From the NCBI RefSeq assembly GCF_050624435.1, contig NC_134538.1, forward strand, positions 111,984,437 to 112,048,436: a stretch of 64,000 nt of DNA. The letters run 5' to 3'. The DNA is from Tenrec ecaudatus (lineage: Eukaryota > Chordata > Mammalia > Afrosoricida > Tenrecidae). A program made the translations under genes and the position numbers. The notes below the pieces were generated by a model. The model was not told the DNA's origin, did not search any database, and saw only the letters and a program-made list of their open reading frames with translations. This document shows, one piece after another, positions 10,501 through 22,500 of this stretch (positions are counted from its first letter, which is position 1; the number at the start of each line of letters is the position of its first letter).

Positions 10501-13500
10501 TGTTCATTTTAAACACATAAAAATTCTTTGTACTTTCTTTACTTTCAGCTGTGCCATTTCAACCTCTCTAGCCATTAACATATTTCATATTTACATTCCT
10601 TTGAAGACTCATTGCAGACTTCATTTGCAGAATTCAGTGGGACTGCAATATTCTCACTGTTGTAATGCCGAGTGGATTTAGACTCAGTGACCAACTCTGT
10701 ATCTTACAATGACGACCATGTCTGCCTGCACCATCCTGACAATTGTCACTGTGTTTGACCCCATTATTGCAGCCACAGTGTCAAGCCATCTCATTAAGGG
10801 TCTTCATTTCTTTTGTGGACCCTTCTGTATCAAGCATGATGCCCTTCTCCGGAGACTGGCCCCTCCTAACACATGTCCAAAGTACATAAGATGAAACCTC
10901 TTCATCCTTGCTGCTAAGGAGCACTCTGGATGTGCTTCTTCCAAGAGATTTACTTGTTCTCTGGCAGTCCATGGCATGTTTGATATTCTTCAGCAACACC
11001 ACAATGCAAATGCATCGAGTCTTCTGTAGTCCTCCTTTTTTACTGTCCGATATTCACATGGTGATTGAACCATGGCTTGTGCACTTTAGTCTTCAGAGAG
11101 ATGGATTTCCTTTTGAATGCTTCAAAGAGAGATTTTGTGGCAGATCTGCCGAATGCAATTTATCATTTGATTTCACGATCATTTGATTGTGGATCCACGA
11201 AAATTAAATCATTGACAACATCAATATTGTATTCATTTATACTGATGTTGCTAATTAGTCCCATTGTGAGGATTGAAGCATAGATGAGGCTTTCTATTCC
11301 TGTAAAGGGTTACAGTTCCAGAAACCCACATGGGCAGTTCTTCCCTGTCCTATAGATTCACTAGGAGTCAGAATCAACTCAATTGCAGTGCGCGTGCACA
11401 CACACACACATATATATTTATATATATTAAATGAAGAGTCACTGGGAGACACAAACAGTTAAGCACTCAACTACTAAGCCGAACATTGTGTCCACCCACC
11501 AGAGGCAACTCCAAAAATGCTGGCACTCTGCTTCTAAGGCCATGGCCTTGAGAACCCTGCGGAGCCCCTTGTACTGGAACACACCTGGGTTACCATGAGT
11601 CTAAATCAACTTGGTGGAAATTAACAACAACACCCTGTTTAAACAGCCTTCTAGTTACCCTGAAAATGATTTTTAAAAGTAAGCCCCTGTGTTCCTTCAA
11701 TAATTTGTAGTTAGACAGATACACTTCATTGCAAAATTCAAGAGTGGGTGCATCATGAAGCTTGTAGTGACTGGCAGTGTGGAACTCAGGACACTATCTG
11801 GGAGCGGAGGATGGGTGTTTCTGCCATTTGACTCTCCTGTGTTCTTTAGACTTCAAACTACTTTTCTGCCCCACACAGGTTGAAAGAGAAGGAAAAGCGT
11901 GGCACTAAGATCTTCACCCGTAGATTGCTGATGCGCTTGTATGTGCCGGTGTCCTTAAGTTGTGGGTTTCATGGGTGACTCCGACTTCCCAGTCAGATAG
12001 CTTTCATTGAACACAACGGACGATTGTGGTGAGACAAGCAGGGCAACTCTGAATTACCCCTTCATTTTTGCTCTGTGCCTCTGAACCCTGAAGACTATTT
12101 GAATTTTCTGGGCCGCCTCTAGCAAATACTGGTACCTGGGCTCTGTACCAGATCAATCACAGGAGACTCTCCTGAGTGAGGAAACCGCTGTTGTACTAGG
12201 GTTACTATTTGAGACTTAGGTTAGAGAGTGACCACCAAGAAAACTTCTCCCTTATGACTTTGTTTTCCCAGGGAAAGAAGATGGCTCTCTGTACCAACAA
12301 CATAACAGACTTTACCGTGAAGGAAATGGTAGGAAAGTCTGATGATTATACAAATTTGGTAGGGGCATTTGTATGCCAGTCAACTATTATTCCTTCTGAG
12401 AGTAAGGGTTTCCGAGCAGCTTTATCATCACAATCTATCATTCTAGCAGACACCTTTTTAGGTAAGCCTCCTCTGGTTTGTATATGCATGCATACGTACA
12501 TACTCAAAAGTATGCTACCAACATTTTTGGTTGCATTGGTGTTTGCCATAGATGATTGAGACACATTGATAAGTCTAAATCATGGATTTATAATATGACC
12601 GTAAAGGCCTGTATTCCTAGGGTCTCGGTGAATCTGAGGGAGTAAAAGTAGCTTCTGAATTTAATTATCAACTGATGTGTGAGAGAGAGGGTCTGTGTTT
12701 TTAATCAGATTCTCTAGGAATTTAAGAGGCAATACAGTTTTAGAAAGCCAAGTTAAAAAATCATAACAGCACACAAACACAGTCAAAGTCATGGTTTCAG
12801 ATGCCAGTTTTCATCTTTTACCATGTCAGAAGTGAACTGGTACTAGGTAGCAAGAGCTGGGGGTGCTATATTGTATTCTCCATATGACCTTTCTCTTTTG
12901 GTGATGCTGGAAGGTACAGGGAAGCTTAAAGGAAAATCCAAAATGCAGAATTCAGGGTTTTCTGCTCCTCTAAATAGTGCCAGTCCCGGAAACTCACAGG
13001 GGACAGTTCCACCCTTTCCTATACGGTCACTGTGAATTGGCATCAACTCAATGCAGTGAATGAGTTTTGAGAGAGGGATCAATTTCTTTAGAATTTCTGT
13101 GATAGGGGGTTTGAGTCTGAGGTTTTTAACCATCTTGTGAGATCGTTTCATGTGCAGCCAGATTAACTGACAGAGAAATTTCTTTAACTTTCAGCACCAT
13201 GGTCAGTAGAAAGAGGAATTTCTTTAACTTTCAGCACCATGGTCAGTAGACAGGACTTTCTTTAACTTTCAGCACCATGGTCAGTAGACAGATTTATTTA
13301 TTTAGTTAATCTTCAGCACCAGGGTCAGTTACCGACTTGGTGCTCAACTTGAGAGCTCTCAGTAATGGCTGCTGTTAGGTCTTGCATTTGGACTTTGCAA
13401 TGGTTTCACTGTAAAAGATGAGACAGATAGCATACTTTTGTGCTTCCTGCATTAATCAACGTTTGGGGTTAGATTCTGGAAATTATTAGAGTCTCGAAAT

Positions 13501-16500
13501 ATGTCTATATTTAACATGACTGAAAAGTTGTATTATTAAAATAGCATAGCTCATTGAACAAAAATTATCCGAGGTGGAGAATTTTAATAGCAGATTCTTA
13601 AAATATTAAAACCAAAGGGACTTTAACTGTCATCTAGACTAATGCAAGCATTTTATAAATTCAGAAAATAAGACCCAGGGGAGAGAGATAACTAAAGCAA
13701 ATTCTTAAAACCAGAAAATACCATATTTTCTCTTTTATTGTGAAAGCTTTAGAAATTTCTTATGAATACCATCAATGGACAGACATTATATATATATTTG
13801 GTAAAATGACAGCCATCAAAGTAAAACTATTTTTTATTCAGGTATACAAAGACTAAGTAAATGGAATCTTCTCATATTTCTTAATAGTTTCTTTTTTAAT
13901 TGTCATCTAGGAGTGACTGTTGAAACTACATTGCATAATATTAACATAAAGGAAGATATGTTCCCAGTTACACCAAGCCAAATACCAGATGTGCATTTTT
14001 TTTATAAGTAAGTGAAGACACTACTTCCCTTGATTGCCTTTATTTTTAACTGTTAAAAAACATGAATTTTATTTCATGTTATAAATGTTTAAGTATATGA
14101 GAAGCCTTCTAAAAATTCATGGAAACAACTCATTCTTTTCTAATCCCTTGTTTCCATACACTTATATTGTGTCACCTTAGTGTGCCCAACATGGGAGCTT
14201 GTACTTAATAGAATGTCAGTAATGAAAGAGTAAAAAGTAGGATATATGGGATGTTTCAAAAATTCTGTATCATTTCTTTCATATATATTTTAAAAGCATT
14301 ACGTCAGATAATTCAGAGACTCTGTTGTCTAAACCGGGTAATTGTTTTTAACAGGCATATCAAATGATTAGCCTAGGTAGATATGACCTCTATTCTCTTT
14401 AAAATATTTTCTAACTGTGGTAGCTGAACACAATGAGTGACCACTTATGACTTTTCTGGGAAAGTAGTCAACTTTTCAAAGGCAGTGAGATAGAAGGTGC
14501 TCAGTTTTATTACAGTGACAAGTTGGTCAACTGTAGTAATTTATCATTGGTTGCTAGAGCATGGGAATGATTTTATGCACGGTATTTTTCTTTGTGTCCA
14601 TTTACCTTACAATAGGTCATCTACAGCGACCACATCTTGTGCTAATGGCCGGTCGACTGCTGTGAAAATGAGGTGTAATCCTAGTAAACCAGCAGCAGGA
14701 GTGATTTCAGTCCCCAGGTATTCTTATTTCTATGTGATTGTTGTTCCACATCCATATTTAGTGTGAAGAATCAGCGACACCCATAATTTGACTATTTCAA
14801 GTATATCCTTCATAAGTGTAAATCAGGAAGTGAGCAGAAGAACCCAGAGGAGGTCGTTGTAGCTGTATTCCTGTTATCACAAATTACTCCTTGCCTTCTC
14901 TCAGTTCTCTCCAGTTTCTTTAATGACATTTTTCATCCTTTTTGTCTTAAGAGTCTAATTTTCTTGAACACAATTTAAGTAACACACATTGAGCTAAAAT
15001 AATTGTTTTCCTGGTATTTATTTGTACCACTTAATCTCTATTTCTTTGACAATTAGTTTAGAAAGTTTCTTGGGTTATAGTTCTGGATCTACAAGTCACC
15101 ATGAAGATTATCTGAGTTATAGTTTATTTCTCTGTAAGCTGGGGCAGGACAGGGTAGAGAATTTGTATAGGCTGTTTACTCATATAACTCTTTAATTTTC
15201 TCATTAACAGTGGTAGAATTGGTAGGCAGTTCACTTAACCGGTGGTCATTGAGACAATAGGTCTCCACAGTCTGGCTCTTAACTAATATGTTCCATGTAG
15301 ATGGGAACACTAGAGGAGAGTAAGCAAGTTTGCTGACTCGGAAGGGCTATTAACTTCAATCAAGTCTATCTTCATAATATTAAAAGACACTTAAATGTTT
15401 CCTTCTTCCCTCCCCCCTCCCCCACAGTTTTTCATTGTTCATTCATTCATTCACTCCCGCAGCCATCAAGTCAATTCCGGCTCACAGTGGTCCTATAGGT
15501 GATAGTAGAACTGCTGCGTAGTGTTTATGAGACTGTAAATATTAATGGGAGCAGACAGCCTCATCTTCTCCCCCGACGTGACTGGTGGGTTTGAACTGTC
15601 AACTTTGTGGTTAGCAGCCCAGGGGTTAACCAGTGTCTACTTCTATTGTATGGTAATGATTTTTTAATACTTTTAGAGTTGAAGTACTTAGGGATCATAG
15701 CTTGATTTTCAGGTTTCCTTCATCAAAGTACAAAACGTGTATATTAAATGAATTGATTTTATGCAGTCAAGAATTTTACAACACCCTGCTAGAGATTTTA
15801 AGAGTTCCTATTTTGTGTAACACCAGCTATAGGAGATCAGTGGTTTATATATTACTTCAGCTAATTGTGTGTCTTAAAATTCACCCACATGGTAACACAT
15901 ATTTTGAACTTCTGTTTCAAAGTAAAGGCACATTGACCTTCACCCTCACCAATTGTGTTTTTCCGGTTCTTGTATACCTGTGATGTATGCTTTCACATAT
16001 CCAAGACGACTAGACTGTGATGAGATATTAAGATAAAAGATAATATCCATTAGTGACAGAAACAAGGGGGCATCCTGATGTTCAAGGGCAACATACAGTG
16101 TCCAAGTTAGAGACACCAGACTGGTTTAGCTCTTAAGACAGCAAAGTACACATTGAGCAAAGCTGACTCAGACATTCCAGCAGTAAAAGCACTCGTATTT
16201 CATCATTCTCCAGTATCCCACCATGAAACTTTGAATTTAGGCACTTATTCTATTTCCTGTGGGTCAGTTTTAGAACCTTGCTGACCTCTTGATAGCAAGC
16301 CTCTAGGAGTCTGCTTGGATGACCTTCAGATCTTATGGTCTTTGGAGGTTAGGTCTGCCCTTTGAAGTCTTTCACACTATCTGACCTGTCCAAGGTGGAT
16401 TTTAATACTTTAAAGTAAAAAAAAGTAGTATATCTTTTCATGGTCATAAATATGAAATCTAGAAATGGGATTTTATTTTTTCCTTGTGAGTGGAAGAAAT

Positions 16501-19500
16501 GATGTTTCCTTTTGACCTTAGCAGTCTGCCACTTAGGAGCATGTCCATCTTAGGCCTGTCAGGATGCCCTCCTGTGTGATAACACCCTGAGTGTCCGTTT
16601 AAAAAATGGATTTCTGTCCTTTCGCGGTCAAATGTCTTCATACTGAGTCCAGAAATAGTCATTTAAAAGCACCAAGTAATTATTATGTATATTAAAACCT
16701 GAGAATCGTTCTTAGTAATGTGCTTCTTAGAAGGGTGACTTTTAAAAAATATCCTCTTGAGATAGATTCTCAAATATGCTACGTGTTGCCATTTTCTGGA
16801 AGCTGTTTTAAAAGGTTGTAATCTACAGGGTGGGACCTGATAGCCATAAACCACATGTTGGTTATGATCGTGATGGAGTCCTTGGGTGGCACAAATGCTT
16901 CACATGCTTGGCTGCTAACTGAAAGGTTGGCAGTTTGAGTCTATCCAGAGGTGTCACAGAAGAAACCTTGGTTATCAGCTTTCAAAAAACCAGCCAGAGA
17001 AACCCTGCGAGATGCACATGGGTCTGCTGCCCCCATCAGAATGAACTCAACAGCCACTGGGAACTGGCATAATTCTGGGACCTGTTTAAACCCCACAACC
17101 TACATGTGTTGACATTTAGTTCATTCTGGAATCAGTTTTCCATCAGGACACCAGGGGGAGCTCAGAGATCAGACTGTAGCAAAGAGTTGAATACATTTTT
17201 ATTTATTTTAGCTGTGGGATGAATGGAGATTTTCTACCAACACTTAAGATTGATTAATAAAGTCAAAAAGCTACTTTTTGAAATGAACTTATGGTGCATT
17301 AAAAACACACACATTTTAAGATCTCGATGGAAGAGAGGGAGTTGCGATGAAAAACTGCATATACCCACTGAAAATCTCGGAGGGAGCTATCGCCTCTATA
17401 TTTCCTCTCCTGCCCCTGCATCTTAGCCAACCAGACAAGGTGACGTCCGCAACAGTGATGCTTATGGGGGTGCTGTATCCGAGGGACAGATACAAGATCC
17501 CAAGTCCTGGAAGAATGACGATGCCATAACAGAAAGTGAATGAGGTGGAGACAAGGGGGATGTGTGTCTGCTAGGTACCTGAGGTGGAATGTAGAGGAAG
17601 GGTCAAGTTGCCGAGGCTGCCTATTAACCTGACATTAACACCCTGTCCTGTGTGTTTGACTGGGTGACTCTAGTTGGTTTCTAGTTTCACAGTCTGGAGG
17701 GTGTGAGACATTTTAGAGAAAAATATCAACAGCATGAGGTCTGTGGTAGGTGAAACAGGGGAGCTGGAGTGGACTTTGGAGGTCATCCAGTACAATTTCT
17801 TGGGTAAGGAATAAACTGCTAATATAATAAAAGACTAATATTCTCAAACAAGCCTCTTCAGCCTCCTTTTAAAAGACTTCCTAAGCCAGTAATCATGATC
17901 CCAGAGGGATTGGAGGCTTTGTTTTTACTAGGGAAATGGTCAGATTTAAGCATTGTGCTCAAAGGGCTCTCTGAAAAACGTGAGACATTTCAATTAGTGA
18001 AAAGGTTATATTTTAAAAATTCCTTAGTAGGGACCAGAGGGAGTCAAATCTATTGTGAGAAGCAGAGATATCATAGTACATGAGAGATTTTTGAGTCAAA
18101 CCAGTTATTTTGCAGGTTAGGGAGCATTTCAGACCCAGGTTGCTTAGCTGGAGGGTTGTGCAGTGAGATGGAAAGCCGATTTCCTGATGGTCTCTTGTTC
18201 CTTGTATGCATCATACTTTCATCCTGACATTTCCACCTCCAATTCCCCATGGAGAGAGATGTGCAATGAAGCACACTAAGCGAAGAGGCAAATACCACAT
18301 TTCACCCAGGGAACGACACAGCGGAGCAATTGGTACTATCTTTTAAATGAGTCATCTTTCCTCAAACAGGCTTTTCTTTATTAACGATGAAAGGAAAATC
18401 ACATCTATTCCTTAACTAATGACTATATTTAACTGCTTAAATAGTTTATAAATCAGTCTAAGGTTGTTTTGCCAGAACCAGCTTCGAAGCCCAAATTCAT
18501 CTTCCTTATGGAGTATAATCTCTGGGAATGTTGTATGTCACCAAGGGAGATCTTTCTCAGTTATGGGCTGATAGTGGTCAGGGGTTGAACACTCAAGGGT
18601 GGTTATTTTATAAACTCTGCTTCAGAGTGTCTCTCAAAGTTTTAGGATCTGTTGTATGTTAATGTAGTGTTAGCTTTGACCTCTGGGAAAGGACTATTCA
18701 AGCCCCAAAGTCTACCAATATATTTATTTTTACTTTGGGGAATTGAGTGAAGATTTACAGAGGAAATTAGTTGTCCTGCAGTAATCCCTATGCATTTTGT
18801 TTCAAGTCATTGATTGCACTCTCCGCAGTTAACGTCACCTAACACGCACCTCCTTCCTGTGTCTTGTTTCCATGGCTGCTGCTTTCCTAACTCTTCCGAA
18901 CTGTGTCTTTGGGTACATGCTGCTCTTTCAACCCCAAGTGGTTGGTTATTTTAAGATGTGTACCTCACTAGGGTATTGTTACCCTTATAGACCTTTCTGT
19001 TGTTTGGCTGAAAAAAAGCAATGAGAAAGGAGACCAGTTCCAGGAATGAAAGATTTCTAAAGGTCTTTGGGGTTCCACGAGTCTCTACATGACCTATAAT
19101 TCAGGTTTAAATTTTTTTTAATGATTTTGAGATTTGTTCTATATTTCCTGTCCACTCTCTAGAACCTTCTAATATACCTTTCAGAACAGTCCACAGTGGT
19201 AGCTGAGCTCCATCTAGCTCAGCTAGCAAAAGTCCCAGGTATGGATGATCTACTGGTCCATAGACTATTGGATTCATTGTTTCTATGTATCTTCTACCAT
19301 TTTCTTTGCTCTTAATTCCTCTAGGAAGGGAGGGAGAGATGCATTGTTGTACTTTAGGTGGCCACATGCCAAGCTTTGATTAAGGGACACTGAGCTTCTG
19401 TCAAGGGTGATAAAAAATGTGGAAAATGATAATGGTGGTGTTTGAACAACATAGTAAACATAATATAGCATTGAATTGTACATGTGAAAAATATTGAGAT

Positions 19501-22500
19501 AGCAAATATTTTGTGAAATGTATATTTACCACAATAAAACACATACATACTGAAATAGAATATTAGAAAAAAACTTTTGAGGATGTATTTCTTATTTGCA
19601 TAATAATGACTTGCCACTTTTAAAGTAATTACATGTTTATGATCACTTAACCCTAATTAACAATATGCTCTCTCCTCCCCAATTTATTTTTTATTTTATC
19701 TTTTTAACATGGAGAAGTTTTAAAGAAAATAAAGTACTGTATATACTCATGTATAAGCTGAGTTTTTCAGCACATTTTTAATGCAGTGTTTGTGGTAAAA
19801 TTAGGTGCTTCAGTTTGTATTTGGGTCGGCTTATACTCAAGTATATAGGTACTTATCTTGGGAAAACAAGAATAAATACATTAAAGTTTTAGGGGGGAAA
19901 GGGTAGCAAATTTTTTTAAAGGGGGGGAAGATTAAACACATTTGCAAAATGTCCCGGAGGAAATACTTGAATCATACTTTGGACTTGACTTCTAAATGAT
20001 TGTGTGCCTTTCTACAAATAATTTACCTTCACCTGGCCTCGTTTTTATTATTTGCCAAAAGGAGAACATCTGCTTCACTTCCTTCCCAGAATAGTTAAAA
20101 AGATAAAATGAGAGAACAATTTAGACAAGTTTAAAGCACTGTAAAAACACAAAGGCCTGTGAACAATACACATATTTTCCAAAGAACTACAGAAACTGGT
20201 GAAAAATTCGAAGAAGACACTGATGTACTTTATCAAGCTGCCATTTAGGTGTCAAAAATCATGATGAGTCAGTGCCTTTCTTCCTGGTAGGCTTCACTTT
20301 TTAAAAGATACTCTCAATTAAAAGTACTTTAATGTGGAATCAATTTTTTAATTCTTTTAACCCAAGGAACCATGTAAGATGTGGAACATCCACATTTGAT
20401 CTTTTGCTATAAACATATTTCACAGTTTGAATCGAGTCCTCCCTGTGAAATGACAAACATTATATGAACAATAATTCCAATTATGTTTTTGGATACAATG
20501 AAAATAAAGAGAGCAGAAAAGAAAGACTCTTTACCAATAGAACAACAAAGTACACGATAAAACATAAATGCTTCACGTGGCTAATGTTTAAACTACTCTT
20601 TTCCTTTGATGGCCTGAGCCAATACCCTTTCCATGCTCCTCCCTCTAGTTTTTAATGTTGGAAAGTAGATGTGCCACTTGAATCAAGATAACGCCTTGAG
20701 TAAGGTTGGCATCTTTACCATATTGAGTCTTCAGATACACAACCATGGAATATTTTTTCCATTTGTGGGGTCGCTTTTGGTTTCCTCTAGTTTTCCTTGT
20801 ATAAGTCTTTTTTGTTGTTGTTAAACATATTCCTAAATATTCCAATTTGTTCTCGGCTGTTGTGTAGGGTACTGCCTTCTTGACCTCCTCTTGCATGGTC
20901 TTGTCCAATGTATATAGAAAACCAATAGACTTCTGTTTGTTGATCTTGTATCCTGCCACTTTTCCATATTCCTCTTTCACTGTCAGTACTCCTGTTGTGG
21001 AGCTTTTGGGATTTTCAATGAACAGAATCATGTCGTCTGCAAATAGCGCCAGTTTCATCTCCTCCTCTCTCATTTGGATACCTTTAATATCCTGCTGTCT
21101 TATGTTAACTAGTACCTACAGTGTGATATTGAATAGAAGTGGGGACAAGGGGCATCCTTGTCTGGTCCCCTTTTTCAGTGAGATTGATTGTCTTTTCTCC
21201 ATTGACTATGATGTTGTCTGTTGACTTTTCTTAGATAGCTTGTATTAACTTGAAGAATTTTTCTTCCATTCCCATCTTTCTGAGCGTCTTAATTAGGAAT
21301 GGGTGTTGGATGTTGTCAAATGCCTTTTCTGCATCTACCGCTATTATCATGTGATTCTTATACTTTTTCTTATCAATGTGGTATATAATATTGGTGATTT
21401 TGCATGTTAAACCATCTCTGCATCCCTGGGATGAATCCTACCTGATCATGGTGGATGATATATTTTATATACTTTTGTATTCTATTGGCAAGTATCTTGT
21501 TAAGGATTTTTGCATCTATGTTCATTAGAGATAGTGGTCTGTAGTTCTCTAGTCCTGTGGGATCATTGCCCTGTTTGGGTATCAAAATTATACTGGCTTC
21601 ATAAAATGAGTTTGGGGCTTCGTAAAATGAGTTTGGGATCTTCCCATCCTTTCCTACACTCTGGAATAATTTTCAAAGAATCAGTGTCAGATCTTCCCTG
21701 AATATTTGGTAGAATTCTCCTGTGAAGCCGTCTGATCCACGAGCTTTTTTTGTCGTTATCTTCTTGATAACCATATTTATTTCTTCTTTTGCTATGGGTC
21801 TGTTGAGGTTCTTGACCTCTATCTGGAATAATCTAGGGAGGGATTGATTTTCCAAGTATTTGTCCATGTCTTCCACATTGTTCAGTTCACTAGCATACAG
21901 ACTTTCATAGTACATTATAGTTATCTTTAATTTTATTGGGGCCTGTTATGATTTCCCCGTTTCATCTCTCATGCTGGCTATTGATGTTTGCTCCTTCCTT
22001 TTCTTGGTTAGGTTTGTTAGCGGTCTGTCAATTTTGTCGATCCTTTCAAAGAACCAACTTTTTGCTGATTTAATCTTTTGCATCATTCTTTTATCTTCCC
22101 AGTACTTCAACTCTGCCCTAATTTTTATTTCTTTTCTTCTGGTATTGGAGGTGTTGTTCTGTTGACTCTGTTCTAGTTGCTAGAGCTTTTGTGATAGCAT
22201 ATAATTCATAGGTTTCTTTTCCTTTTTCATATATGCATTAATTGCTGTCAAGCTACCTCTGATAACCGATTTTGAAGTATCCCATAAATTTGGCTACATT
22301 GTATTCTCATTCTCATTAGTTTCTAGAAACTTCCTAAACTCCTCTCTAATCTGGGTCAGTACCTATTCATGTCACAGAAGATTGTTATTAATCCTCCTAT
22401 TGTTTGCCCTCACCCCTTTTTTGGGGTTATCCTTTTATTAATCTCCATCTTTATGGCATGGTGATTCAAGAAGGACGTCTGTGTTTGAATTTACTCAGGC

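Larger units (their letters stand above)
9358..12271 (+). other. ELAPOR2 intron with RTE fragment and SINEs
   Basis: Donor GTGAGT; the acceptor ends TTTTCCCAG. It contains an antisense RTE remnant (10659-11288), two AfroSINE fragments and a CA/TA tract (11391-11428). The stretches 9358-10658 and 11633-12271 show nothing I recognise beyond a pyrimidine-rich run near 10260-10400. Confidence 0.7.
12462..13910 (+). other. ELAPOR2 intron with a minisatellite
   Basis: It contains a SINE fragment (12983-13068) and a four-unit minisatellite (13177-13329). The rest, about 13330-13910, is AT-rich with no recognised element. Confidence 0.7.

Noticed and set aside
13177-13329. Regularly spaced repeats resembling a CRISPR array
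   Set aside because: The units are contiguous with no unique spacers, the DNA is mammalian, and no cas genes are present. It is a minisatellite.
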